Shown piece by piece: positions 1-10,830 of a stretch of DNA of 64,000 nucleotides. The position numbers were made by a program, and so were the translations under genes. The notes beneath the pieces were generated by a model, which had not been told where the DNA came from, made no database searches, and saw only the letters and a list, made by a program, of their open reading frames with translations. Location: NCBI RefSeq assembly GCF_042100115.1, contig NC_091280.1:1798001-1862000 (forward strand), read 5' to 3'. Positions within the stretch are counted from its first letter, which is position 1. Every line of letters starts with the position of its first letter. The DNA is from Alternaria dauci (taxonomy: Eukaryota > Ascomycota > Dothideomycetes > Pleosporales > Pleosporaceae).

Positions 1-3000
1 ACCGCCCACACCACCAAGATTTACGGCATCGACTGGAATCGCAATGACGCGAATAAGATCATGACCTGTTCCCTCGATGCGACCATCAAACTTTGGAACA
101 ATGTAGGCTTGAAAGATCATATCAGTGTCCCTCGCCGTGTCATCCGCACTCACTACCCTGTATGGCGAGCGCGACACACGCCCTTTTCGCACGGTATCCT
201 CGCCATGCCGCAACGCGGCAACTCTTGTCTCTGGCTATACAAGCACGTTAATGATAGTGACCCCTCGACTTTCACCAATCGTCACGCAAATGTCTTCCAG
301 CAGCACGACCCTGATGCCCAAGTCCGCGAATTCCTCTGGCGCACACGTGGCTCCACCGATGATGGATTTGATAACCGCGATTTTCAACTGGTTTCCTGGG
401 GTACTGACAGGCGTCTCGTACTTCACAAGCTACCTTCCGAGGACCTAGAGAAATGGGTCGGTCACCGCAAAGGCGAGGCGCTCGTGGAGAAGCCCAGTAC
501 AACGCGGAAAGGTGCTTCGTACGTTTCGTACCGGGACGGGCCTATACCTACCACGACTGCCGCAACTCAGGATGAATTTGGCCCCCCTCGTGCCCAGCGT
601 AAAGGTAACCTGTCAACTCTCTTACAGAACTACTCGCTCAACGAAGAGACTTACTCCCCGCGCTTCCATGGCCAAATGCTTTCTCGGACACACCCTGAGA
701 CGCTTCCTCGAGAGACTATGACTGCTCGACCCATTCGGCGCAATGACCCACGCGTTGTCAACCACATGAAATGGATCAACGGCGTCAAATTTGGAGGCGA
801 TCGTCACAACAATGTCGACGATCATGCTCGGCCCAATCATTATGATCGCACGGAGAAGCAGCCATTCCAAGAGCAGAACGACCTCGGAGCCGAGATTTCC
901 TACGTAGGCAACAAGTACAAGAAGCTTGCTTTCGAAGAAATCGATGTTCCTGGACGCCGCATCAAAGTGTCTTTCAATGGACCCTGGGGTGACTGGGATG
1001 CAACCACAAATGAGCCAAAACTTGTATTCCTCCGCTTTACCATCAAGTTCCCGGCCTCATACCCCAAGGCTATCGAAAGGCAACAATCAGGCACCGTTGT
1101 GGGTAGGGCACCGACCCCACTGGACATCGAATCTGAGCGAACGACAGCCGCAATCAGCAAGGACAACCAAGAGGAACTGATCAACAACATGCATCACATT
1201 GCTGAAGCCTGCGCAGATCAACAGCGAGAGGCCCTGGAAGCAGTGCTCTCGTATGCGTTGGGTGAACGAGCACTGGACGATAGCCTGGACCTGGCCGAAG
1301 ATGACGACCCACTGGAAGACCTAGGTCCTCTACCCGGGGAGAGCTCCAGCGAGGATGAGGACCACGAGGGCGAGTTCACTGATGACGTGATGCAATCATC
1401 GCATACCAATGCTAATATCCCTCTGCCAATACAGTGCACGGCGCGATTCTCGGTAGATGGATCCCTTGTAGTCGCAAGGATACCCACCACGAAGTCAATG
1501 CCTGGCTCAGAAGCATTCAGATTCCAGATCACCAGGAGTCTTCGACAAGGAGTACTGAAGAACGACATCTTTGACTCGTTTGGCCGTTTCACTTCTCGAC
1601 GCCCCGAGGCCTCTGACGGTGCATCATCACCATCCTCGTCGGTCGGCTCGTGGGAAACGTCTTCCACCCCGTCATCATCATCGGGTACCGATCATGCAGG
1701 GAATGCACACATAGGAAACTTCCAACCGCCGCTAGCTTGGCAAAAGTCTGCGTCCCGTTTTCAGTCGCGGAACTCGTTGCCGTCTTCGACCGGGGTGGGA
1801 AAGCAGGCAATAAAGACCAGATCCACAGTATCCATACTCTTTTCGGCTACAGATGATTTGGTTCCTAGTAAGCGCGAGTTGGCAGAAGAATATCGAATAT
1901 TTGGACCTGGACCTATGATATGCGAGCACAACTCCGAGGTAGCTCGAAAGTACGGTTATGACGACCTGGCGGATATTTGGATCCTTTGCAAACTGATTTT
2001 GAGTAACGAAGTGCCATTGGAAATATTACCTCAGAAATACCGGAGAGATCAAGTCCTTGTGCTTGCCCGGAGAGCTCTTGTGAGGATCAAGCGCAAGGAC
2101 AGTGGACTGGACCTTCAGTTTGACGAGGCAGACACGGTGACAAAACCTAAGCTTAACGCACGTGTGAAATGGGGCAATCACATTGTTGTTACATGGCTGA
2201 TACCTTCGCTCTTTGACCATTTCGAACGTCTAGCAGATACACAGATGCTTGCCATGCTGTCATGTATCTTCGCGGAACCTGCCGCCCGTGAGGGTGTGAC
2301 CTCAGCTATGGCTAAAATGCGGCAATCTCAGCTTCCAATGTCCATGGAGGCACCGGCCTTCTCCTTGGACTACTTCTCCTCTGTGGACGCTGCGTGGAGT
2401 TTGTTCAAGCCTACGATCTCTGTGCCGTCTACTCCGTCGCATTCACGCTTTGCGACGCCAGCCAACGAGTTTACATGGCAAAGACTGGCCAAGAATCTCG
2501 ACACATATGGAAGTCATGGAAGTTCGAATGGCCCGTGGAGCAGCGATCATATCAGCTCTGATCCCGTCACGCCATACTCTACCGGCAACACCCCGCCCGT
2601 CTTGTCGAGGGCGTCCACGACGAGAACTGCGCACACGACCAATCACACACCATACGGGACGTCGCCTGAGCAGAGTCACACAGCCCACAAGAAAAGTTCA
2701 ACAGCAAATTTTGCAAGTGCCGTTGCTGCATTGTCGCGTCCCTTTGCAAGCGCAATTTCGTCTTCACCGCCGGTGAGATCACGCATGGATGATCTTTCTA
2801 CGTCAGCACCCACTAGTGGTGTCACCTGGGGAACAACTACGTTCTATGGTAGTGACTCCCACGACCAGAGTAACATGTCAACTTCACGTTCGAAACACGG
2901 CAAGCGAGCCAGTTTCGGACAGTCTGAACAAGTCAATGTCAACTACATCGACGATTCTGATTCTGAATATGAGAGAGTCGACGACGATGGAGCTTACATC

Positions 3001-4242
3001 ACAACAGGTACAAGAGAAAACAACGTGCCTGGTCCACCTCGAGATGGCACAAATACCAAAGGATCTATCAAGGTCACGCTCAAGAATCAAGACCAGTTCG
3101 ACGATGAAGCGTGTTTCAGTCGTCCGCTGTTGGACACAAGCAAAGACTGGCTGCATCGGGCATGGCGCGAACAGTATGCTGAGATGCTCAGTCGTTGGGG
3201 CCTGGTCAGTCTACGCGCTGAGGTATTGAAGTTCAATGGCCTCGTGTCGTATTTTCCGACTGAAACTTCTCCTACCATCCAAAAACATGGGTCAGTGTCT
3301 CTCGCACTCAAGCAGTCCGCAGACGAAGACGGTGACGAAAAGGCGATGAGACATTTGTCACGAGCTTCATCCACACTGGTGCCTCCAACTCCCACCACGA
3401 CACAAATGAAGCGCTCACCTGGTCCATCACCACGTCACTTCTCTTTCAACCCAGAAGCAATCGAGTTCCAGCCTGGAACATTTGCAAACGGCCTACCGGA
3501 AGAGTTTGTACCGAATCCTGACGCATTCATTCCTGCCGAACAGTATCTTCGTCTGTCAATACCCGTTCCAACTCCGACAAGGGAGTTAGACGAGAGTGTT
3601 GCCGGTCTTAGTACATCACCTGGTCAAGGCCGATTGCAGCCACCTTCCAGTCGAGCAAGCAGGCCGAGCCTATCGCGAGGCACATCAAATGTCTCCGCCG
3701 GTTCATCTTGGCGCGACGGCCGTGAGGGTCGCTCGCGCACGAACCTCACTACCACGCCTTCCAAATCTACCAAAACAGAACCTGTATACAGCTGCAGTAT
3801 CTGCTGGATCCGAGTTTCGGGTCTCTTCCACCTCTGTCCTTCATGTGGACACGTCGCGCATATGGATTGCATGGACGACGAGATCGGTGTGGAAGATGGC
3901 GAGTGCGTAGTCGGTTGCGGGTGCGGTTGTGGCCTCGAAGATGACGACGAGCGCAGCCGGATGGAGGCTTACATTGAAGGAGTGCGCGCCGCGAATGCTG
4001 CAGGTATTGCATGGGAGGAGGGCAGTGAATGGTTGCCCAGTGGAACCACGACTCCTGCTCTGTACGCCGAGAGTGCATATGGAGACTTCATGACAGGTGG
4101 TGCCAGCAAAATAGCAAGCACGGGCGAAGAGAAGAGGAAGGAGAGGTTAGGTGGACGCAGTAATGTCGTCAGCCCTACGCCCACTAAGACGAAAAAGAAG
4201 GGGAAGAAGAAGGTCAGGGCTTCGGGGTTGAGTTACTACTGA
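1..4242 (+). CDS. SEA3: SEA/GATOR2 complex subunit Sea3/Mtc5 (WDR59), 5' truncated by window
   Basis: Scaffold subunit of the vacuole-associated SEA complex (GATOR2 in animals), which tunes TORC1 signalling to amino-acid supply. The frame is open from base 1, so the gene begins upstream; 1,413 residues remain. A WD40 blade is visible at the very start (IMTCSLDATIKLW), and further propeller sequence follows to about residue 150. An RWD domain lies at about residues 295-420 (FPASYP motif). Long Ser/Thr-rich linkers follow, and a C-terminal RING-like zinc domain starts near residue 1260 (CSICW, then CPSCGHVAH, then a CGCGCG run). WD40 plus RWD plus RING is the WDR59/Sea3 order. The tail is Lys-rich. 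No intron is needed in the visible part. Family assignment is firm; exact orthology is inferred from domain order. Confidence 0.88.
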   Translation, partial: TAHTTKIYGIDWNRNDANKIMTCSLDATIKLWNNVGLKDHISVPRRVIRTHYPVWRARHTPFSHGILAMPQRGNSCLWLYKHVNDSDPSTFTNRHANVFQQHDPDAQVREFLWRTRGSTDDGFDNRDFQLVSWGTDRRLVLHKLPSEDLEKWVGHRKGEALVEKPSTTRKGASYVSYRDGPIPTTTAATQDEFGPPRAQRKGNLSTLLQNYSLNEETYSPRFHGQMLSRTHPETLPRETMTARPIRRNDPRVVNHMKWINGVKFGGDRHNNVDDHARPNHYDRTEKQPFQEQNDLGAEISYVGNKYKKLAFEEIDVPGRRIKVSFNGPWGDWDATTNEPKLVFLRFTIKFPASYPKAIERQQSGTVVGRAPTPLDIESERTTAAISKDNQEELINNMHHIAEACADQQREALEAVLSYALGERALDDSLDLAEDDDPLEDLGPLPGESSSEDEDHEGEFTDDVMQSSHTNANIPLPIQCTARFSVDGSLVVARIPTTKSMPGSEAFRFQITRSLRQGVLKNDIFDSFGRFTSRRPEASDGASSPSSSVGSWETSSTPSSSSGTDHAGNAHIGNFQPPLAWQKSASRFQSRNSLPSSTGVGKQAIKTRSTVSILFSATDDLVPSKRELAEEYRIFGPGPMICEHNSEVARKYGYDDLADIWILCKLILSNEVPLEILPQKYRRDQVLVLARRALVRIKRKDSGLDLQFDEADTVTKPKLNARVKWGNHIVVTWLIPSLFDHFERLADTQMLAMLSCIFAEPAAREGVTSAMAKMRQSQLPMSMEAPAFSLDYFSSVDAAWSLFKPTISVPSTPSHSRFATPANEFTWQRLAKNLDTYGSHGSSNGPWSSDHISSDPVTPYSTGNTPPVLSRASTTRTAHTTNHTPYGTSPEQSHTAHKKSSTANFASAVAALSRPFASAISSSPPVRSRMDDLSTSAPTSGVTWGTTTFYGSDSHDQSNMSTSRSKHGKRASFGQSEQVNVNYIDDSDSEYERVDDDGAYITTGTRENNVPGPPRDGTNTKGSIKVTLKNQDQFDDEACFSRPLLDTSKDWLHRAWREQYAEMLSRWGLVSLRAEVLKFNGLVSYFPTETSPTIQKHGSVSLALKQSADEDGDEKAMRHLSRASSTLVPPTPTTTQMKRSPGPSPRHFSFNPEAIEFQPGTFANGLPEEFVPNPDAFIPAEQYLRLSIPVPTPTRELDESVAGLSTSPGQGRLQPPSSRASRPSLSRGTSNVSAGSSWRDGREGRSRTNLTTTPSKSTKTEPVYSCSICWIRVSGLFHLCPSCGHVAHMDCMDDEIGVEDGECVVGCGCGCGLEDDDERSRMEAYIEGVRAANAAGIAWEEGSEWLPSGTTTPALYAESAYGDFMTGGASKIASTGEEKRKERLGGRSNVVSPTPTKTKKKGKKKVRASGLSYY

Positions 4243-4731
4243 AGCATTGTACAGTACACTAGAAGATACCCGTTTCTTTTGCACGATACCTGATGATCTT
4301 AGTTTTACTATTCTGGCGTTTGTACAACATCTGGAATTCGTTCGCTATCAGGAATAGTCCTTAGCAATGTAGCGCTATCTGTTCTCTATTATCTGTACTT
4401 AATTGGGGAGTCCTTGCACGTCGACACAGCTGGTTTATTGTTGTGCTGTCTCACCCAATCGCGTAAATGGATATAAGCGCTGCCCTGCTTCCAGCGCTTT
4501 CCTTCTACTGTTCCTCCACTTTTCACTTCCACTTTCACTTTCACTTTTCTCCGCGTTGCAACAGAGAACTGCACGTTTTCAATTTTTCGGAGTCCGTGCT
4601 GCGCCTCATAGGATCCTGATACTCATAACAAACGATTTCCTCCGCACTCTCACTCGAAAAATACCCTTGCATCTTCGTCACTTACCACGCGAATACTCGA
4701 CAAGTGTAAATCGAAAATCGAAACATCGATC
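4243..4731. other. intergenic: SEA3 3' flank and promoter of the 6-16-like gene
   Basis: No coding signal. The right half has a CCAAT and a TATAAG element and then a CT-rich tract (about 4500-4555), as expected for the promoter and leader of the gene at 4732. Confidence 0.6.
4455..4477 (+). promoter_or_regulatory. CCAAT box and TATA-like element of the 6-16-like gene
   Basis: CCAAT at 4455-4459 and TATAAG at 4472-4477, about 255 bp before the ATG and followed by a pyrimidine-rich stretch typical of fungal transcription starts. Promoter role is inferred. Confidence 0.4.
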
Positions 4732-5484
4732 ATGTCTTTCTTCAACAACGTTTCGAAGGCTCTGGACGGCTTCGGACAAGAGGCCGGAAAGCACGTCGGC
4801 GGTGCCGCACACGAGACGGTCAAGCATCTCGATGCGTTTGGACAAGAGGCGGGAAAGAACATCGGACCTGCTCTCGGTGAAGCCTGGGAGCACATGGATG
4901 CGTTTGGTCAAGAAGCTGGAAAGCATGTTGGCGGTGCTGCGCACGAGACGTTCAAGCAACTCGATGCCTTTGGTCAAGAGGCAGGGAAGAAAATCGGACT
5001 TGCTCTGGAAGAGTCATGGAAGCACATGGATGCATTTGGTCAAGAGGCTGGGAAGCAAGTTGGCGTGGCTGCAGAGAAGACTAAGCAGTGGGTCGAAGAG
5101 CATCCGGGAGAGACCGCTGGCATCGTGGCGTGTGTTGTTGCCGCTCCTGTCGGTATCGGAGCCACATATGCTGTTTTGCATATGGTGGGCTTCACGGCTA
5201 CGGGAATTGCAGCTGGATCGGCCGCCGCCGCAGCACAGTCAGGAATTGGCAACGTTGCAGCCGGGAGTGCTTTTTCGATTCTCCAGAGCGCGGCAGCAGG
5301 AGGTGCTGGCGCTACACTCGTCAGTGGCGTCGCTGGAGGCACGGCCACCGGCATTGCTATTGCTGCCACGACTCCTGGATTGATCAAAGCTGTACAAGAA
5401 GGCAAGAAGGAGGTCACGATCGATAATGTCACGTACAAGATCGAAGACAAAGAAGAGGAAGAACCTTCACCAGCAGTTCAGTAG
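4732..5484 (+). CDS. IFI6/IFI27-like (6-16 family) membrane protein with amphipathic repeats
   Basis: A 250-residue single-exon protein. Residues about 10-120 hold five copies of a 22-residue unit built on DAFGQEAGK, predicted to be amphipathic helices. In DNA these are 66-bp units that alternate in two flavours, giving a 132-bp higher-order period. Residues about 124-225 are hydrophobic and Gly/Ala-rich, with GFTATGIAAGSAAAAAQSG and a following VAAGSAFSILQS. This matches the core of the interferon-inducible 6-16 family (Ifi-6-16), small membrane proteins of mitochondria or ER in animals. The tail is acidic. A paralogue lies at 21534-22425. Membrane insertion is likely; the fungal function is unknown. 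The ATG follows a CT-rich leader and is the first in frame. Confidence 0.8.
   Translation: MSFFNNVSKALDGFGQEAGKHVGGAAHETVKHLDAFGQEAGKNIGPALGEAWEHMDAFGQEAGKHVGGAAHETFKQLDAFGQEAGKKIGLALEESWKHMDAFGQEAGKQVGVAAEKTKQWVEEHPGETAGIVACVVAAPVGIGATYAVLHMVGFTATGIAAGSAAAAAQSGIGNVAAGSAFSILQSAAAGGAGATLVSGVAGGTATGIAIAATTPGLIKAVQEGKKEVTIDNVTYKIEDKEEEEPSPAVQ
4768..5094 (+). repeat. 66-bp tandem coding repeat (5 copies, 132-bp super-period)
   Basis: Units begin near 4768, 4831, 4897, 4963 and 5029, each encoding a variant of DAFGQEAGK plus 13 residues. Copies 1 and 3 resemble each other, as do 2 and 4, so a two-unit block seems to have been duplicated. Confidence 0.75.
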
Positions 5485-6266
5485 AGTGTGGCAGTGTGCT
5501 CAGGAGAGAACAAGGAGGGTGTGAAGGCACTGGGGCACTACATGTCGCGTCAGAGTAACACGACATGCTTATGACTTGCGAGGGATAGGGCAGAGATGTG
5601 GATAAGTTTCCTCTTGTACTGTCTTGCGTCATTTGTACCTAGAAGATGCAAATAGGATCAGCTGCAAGCAAATCCGGTACAGTGATAAAAACGTGGACTG
5701 ATTTGCAAACCGTAAAGAGGGAATTCCTGCAATCATGCTCCGCGGGATCTTCGATGGCTTCGCGTCGCTCCCGAGACAAGGCTGAGCCGTTGGTGGAGCG
5801 GTTCACGGGCGGGTGACAGGCGTAGGCTGCAAGGGTTCCGAAGATAGGATGGCGCCGATGCCGCCTGCAGCACAACAACCCGGTGATCCCAAAGCAACGG
5901 CTAATCCCAGGATTTTGCGCCGTCGCACAGGTTCCTGGACTCGAGTAACTACCACTGCGCATTACCGAGCACAAGAGTCTGCATGAAGGATTACCGGGTT
6001 GCGCAGGATGAAGGATGATGCTGCGGCCGTACCCCACGCACGCGTGCCCAGGTGATTTGCGAACCCGATTAGTAGGGCGCTAACGAGTAGCCGCGCATCT
6101 CCCCAGCTTCTTCTCCACTTTAGATAGACTGCCTCTGTTGCTTATCTGCAAAACTCCCGATGATTCCACTCGATTCCGCTTAGCAGGCCATCTCCTTCTT
6201 GCATATGAGATCACCAGTCGCCAGCGAGCTCGCCCACGGAATCCACGCCCGCACCACTCGCGGCAG
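5485..6266. other. intergenic between 6-16-like gene and Zn2Cys6 gene
   Basis: 782 bp. Some open frames occur on the minus strand but lack family features and are low-complexity in composition. Probably the 3' flank of the upstream gene and the promoter and leader of the regulator. No clear element seen. Confidence 0.5.
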
Positions 6267-8706
6267 ATGGCTGAAGCTATCACTGTCCCGTCATCCTCGT
6301 TCGTGCTAAAACCCCCGGAATCCGCCCCGATCGACATCAAGCCCGCTAGAAAGACGGCGTCTGCCTCGTGTCCAGCACCCACCAAGGCCTCCGACACTGC
6401 TGGCGTCACCAAGCGGAAGCAGTCCAAGAGCCGCAATGGTATGCTCACGCTCTGTCGGCTCTTGTCGTCTACACGATACGCATCACTCGAGGCGCTTCGG
6501 CTAAGCATTGTACTGACGTGTCTGGACAGGATGCGTTACCTGCAAGGCAAAGCGCCTGAAGTGTGACGAGAAGAAGCCTACATGCGAGCAGTGTGCCAGG
6601 CGCGCAGTGACCTGTGGTGGCTACAAGAAGGACTTCAAATGGAGACCGTTTGAAGAGCCAAGCAGCTCAAACAAAGCACCAACCAAGTCGCGCCAAGGTC
6701 AGTTTGTGGGCCACGACATGGACACGCATCTAACAGGCTCAGCCCCAGGTCCTCAACTACCGGCGTCTATGCCCTCGCATTTTCAAGGCCACTCCAGCTT
6801 CCAAGACCACCAATATGCCTTCTTTAGCGCGCCGCAAAACGCCTACTACCCGCCGCCTCAGCATTCGTACCCCTTCATACATGGGCCCCCTCTACAGACC
6901 TCCTTCTCGCAGCCCTCATTTGTACCCACAGACAACCTTTTGGCTGTCTCAGCAGCCTCACCCTTTATCGTCTCTCCCATGTCCATATCGCCTGCAGGCT
7001 CGTATGCGCCGGGATCATTCGGATCCCAAAGCGTCTTGGGGGCCGAGAGCACGACCACTGTCAATACAAAAGCCGATACCGAGTCTAGTGCATCGCCTGG
7101 CCAGTCGCCTAGACTTATAGTCCTTCTCCAGTCAGGAACCGATCTTAGCGAACCACCAGAGGAGTACTCCTCTTTCGTGTCTCAACATGAGGCCTTTTAC
7201 CAGCCCACAGGCTTGACGCCTCCGACTTCAATGCAGGAAGACGAGATCGAACAGTTGGTGTACGATGGCAGTGACTATCATGCACATTATGTCACGCGAA
7301 TACCATCTCCCTCACCATCAAGCTCCTCGAGTTCTTCTTCGAATTCTCCCGATTCCAAAATACCGGCCCAGGTACAACTGTCCCTCACATCGGCTGAATC
7401 AATCACGCGACGTTACGATAGAGATACCTGTGGTGTACTCTCGGTGAAAGACGGACCCACGGAAAACCCATGGCGAACTCTTATCTGGCCTCTTACCCGG
7501 GACTGCCCAGCACTCTATCATGCGATCGCATCTATGACCTCCTTTCACCAGTCAAAAGAGATGCCTACCTTGCGTATCCAAGGCATCGATCATATGCGAA
7601 ATGCCGTACACGCACTAGCTGCTGGCATCCAGAACATGCGTGTTGATGCAGCCATCTCTACCACACTGGTACTGGCATTTGCCGAATCATGGGACCAACA
7701 CATCAGCACAGGCATAAACCACATCAAGGGAGCTAGGATCTTGATCAACCGGGCACTCGTGCAGTATCGCCACAAGCCGAAACACGGCGAGGAATGGACC
7801 CGGCTGAAGTTCCTATGCAACACCTGGATCTACATGGACGTTCTTGCCCGCTTGACGTCCGCTGACGACGATGATGCTTACGATGTAGACGCCATACAAG
7901 AAAGCATATATGCTACTGGTGAGATAGAAACTACGCTTGACCCTTTGATGGGATGTGCGCACACGCTGTTTCCGATCATTGGCCGGGTAGCGAACCTGGT
8001 CAGAAAAGTACGGAGATCTGACAGCAACGGGCCCACTATTATATCACAAGCAGTACAGCTCAAGTCTCAGCTCGAAGATTGGAGCCCCCCTTCTTTCATC
8101 GAAGATCCTGAAGACGAGACGACAAGTCCACATGACACAATCAAAACTGCACTGGCCTACCGGACTGCCACACTACTCTACCTCCACCAAGCTGTACCAG
8201 AGATTCCATCAGAACCACCTAGTGTGCTCGCGAAGAGGGTACTTTGTGACCTGGCAACCGTACACCCGCGCTCCCGCTCAATCATCATTCATATTTTCCC
8301 ACTCATGGCCGCTGGCTGTGAGGCAGCTGAGCCAGACGAGCGTGAATGGGTCACAGAGCGTTGGCGCCTAATGTCTTCTAGAATGAAGCTTGGGATCATA
8401 GAAAGATGTTTGGAGGTTACGAAAGAGGTCTGGAGCCGACGCGACGCCCGCGCATCAGAGCGTATGTTGCACATGAATGACATGCGCAACCACAATTTCT
8501 CACTGGACGCTCCTTTGGAACACGAAGACGGCGTATTTTCTACTGACTTCGACGGGAACGGCGACCACTGTTGCCAGGAGACATCGGACTGGAAACCGTC
8601 GTTGCCTAATGATACGGAGACCCTAGACGGTGTTGTTACTGTCAAGGACCGCCTGCATTGGCTGAGTGTCATGAAAGAGTGGCAGTGGGAGATCCTTCTA
8701 GGATGA
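6267..8706 (+). CDS. Zn2Cys6 fungal transcription factor with Fungal_trans_2-type domain
   Basis: Nuclear DNA-binding regulator. Two exons, 6267-6438 and 6530-8706, joined by a 91-bp phase-1 intron (GTATGC...ACAG); 782 residues. The splice creates the zinc cluster: six Cys at about residues 59, 62, 69, 76, 79 and 86, spaced C-x2-C-x6-C-x6-C-x2-C-x6-C, with the usual basic residues between (CKAKRLKCDEKKPTC). A Pro/Gln/Ser-rich linker follows to about residue 300, including a Ser run. The C-terminal 450 residues resemble the Fungal_trans_2 (Acr-2-like) regulatory region, with CGVLSV and NPWRTLIWPL near its start. Target genes cannot be told from sequence, and no metabolic cluster adjoins it. 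Confidence 0.88.
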
Positions 8707-10830
8707 ACATTGACCAGGCTCGTGTCTACTCACTGCTGCGCTCACGAACTCTTCATGCAGTATCACAAGAAGCGACTTCTCGTCCGGGTCAACGAGTCAG
8801 TAATTTCTGGTACGGCTGTATCATGAGTCATGTCCGTGTCCCACAGCATTTCACAGCCGCCGATTTGAGCGTTTGCATTTTGGAGATGCAGTTATTTTGG
8901 TTTACCCTTTCGGATGTTTGCATCACGATACAAGTGGATGTAGTCCAGCATTTTCCAGGGTTCGGAGAGGCTCATTGAACGATCACCCAAGAAGCGCTCT
9001 CCAGGAAATTGTGCCTTGGGTCCGACTATAATGTGGGACCTACCCGCCTCTTCCCAGCATGTTGCTGAAATCATATTGATCATACCCTAATCGGTTCTCG
9101 TTTGTACGAATACTATGCCATTCAGTTTGATTGGCGACACTCCATTGTTGTGTCGGTTCTGAGGACTCACGGACCCCTCTTCGTTTCCAGAATCCACTCA
9201 TTTGGCTGACCGGTATGGTGCAGTCGTTCAAGTACACGCGTATCACCTGGGCTTCCAGTATTGACGTGCTGGCGCAACGTCAATTACATTCCCCTCCCGA
9301 TGTTGATTCCATACTTGCAGACAAATCAAAATGAAGACACGCTCCTGTGTGCTACAGTGGCGGCGCCAGACAGGTGCAGGCTGTCAGAAAGCAGCCACTG
9401 GCTGCAGTACTCGCTGTCAAGAACAGCCAACCGTAGCACGGCTTAATGGCACTACAGAACGCATGGTTCGTGCTCCAAGGTCTGATGATAAAGTGTGGAG
9501 ATGCATCATAGGTAGCCAGAGTCGACCTATTACGCCGAACATGTGACTTATCATATCTGTTGTAGGGTGTCGGCCAAATATTGTACACCACGTAGTCGCT
9601 GTCCGCATCAGCCTCTTGCCCAAGATGGGCTGGCAAGCTGCAGACATCCGACATGCAACGGGAATCTGCATGAGCAACAAAGCTGTTATGCTCCCATGAT
9701 CATGTTGTACGAAGAGATGCAGCAAGGGTCGAGTCCTGTGGCATATTACAAGAGTAGTGATGCAGATTAGGAATGCCTCGCACAATCGGACGTTTGACGA
9801 GCCCCGGTATCTTCGCTTAGATACCCCGAGCACCAAGCGCCAGACTGCAGGTACGACACAAGGACGGACTGCAAATACCGCATCGCGTCATCGCCGAAAG
9901 AGACGGAGCCTCGGGAGTGCTAAATTATCCAGCCAGGATTGTGTATCGGTGTAAAACAACTGTGCACCAAATGTGGTTCTGAGCATTTCAAACAGGCCAA
10001 GCTAAGTCCTCCGGTCACACTGTCAAGTCAGATCTACGCGTCATTTCTCAACTCTTCGTAACGACCAGAAGAGGAGACAAATCTTCTGCGGGTATCCGCA
10101 TCCTGTTCCCACTCCTCCCCTGTCAAGGACGCCCAGCAAAGGTCAAGGAACTCATGCGCCATGTCGGCAAATATCCAACTTGGTACGTAATTGACGGGAA
10201 CTTACGTCGCTCCAATTGTCAAATATGCAGGTACATTCATTTTCGGGGTTCCTCAAGCCAGGGATGGATCACGATACAGCAAAGACAGGTGCCTGACAGC
10301 CCACTACATGTACCACGGAACACCAGCACTTAACAAGCATTAACCACGTCCACTACGCCACCACTATTATCGAAAGACTCAACAGATGCACAGACGTATG
10401 TGGTTCAGTGGTGCTATCGGCCGCGTTTTGCGCCAGAGAAAGACAGTCTCAACTATCAAACACGCCTTCTCAGCTGACGTGATGGACACATTGGTGGCGT
10501 CTTCGCCTTACGTTACACCTCAAGGAATGGTCTCTTATAGCTTGCATTGCGAACTTTGCCAAGCTACTGCCGAGGGTGTGACTGTGAGTGTACTACGGAT
10601 ACTGCAGCCTGGAAAAGTGAGATCAAGGTAAAACTGGACGAGCACTTATAAAGGAAGGCAAGGGCACGCGAAGGTTGAAGCGAAGCAATGGCTGCCTGAT
10701 CACCGGTTTCCTCTTTGACTGAAATAGTTCTAGAACTCTTTTTAGACCATAGTAGTTGTCAGTACCTAGGTATATAAGGTAATGCGCGAACAATATCTCC
10801 TACCATGCTATCGCATTGTGTCGCCTAGAT
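8707..10830. other. gene-poor intergenic stretch
   Basis: 2.1 kb without a convincing gene on either strand. Open frames are short (up to 139 codons), overlap each other and match no family I know. TATAAA-like strings occur at about 10645 and 10770 but no gene follows them. A two-exon 44-codon frame (10161-10182 plus 10231-10343) with a good GTACGT donor can be drawn but is too short to trust. Confidence 0.5.

Noticed and set aside
4403..5383. 326-codon plus-strand frame over the first 6-16-like gene
   Set aside because: Shadow of the repeat in another frame; Ser/Arg-rich nonsense composition, whereas the 4732 frame has the family motif.
5639..6037. 132-codon minus-strand frame
   Set aside because: Arg/Cys/Pro-rich translation with no family sign; likely promoter DNA of the Zn2Cys6 gene.
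10161..10343. Two-exon 44-codon peptide with a good GTACGT donor
   Set aside because: Too short; a phase match of this size is expected by chance.
10386..10631. 81-codon plus-strand frame
   Set aside because: Short, no homologous look, no splice or promoter support in the gene-poor stretch.
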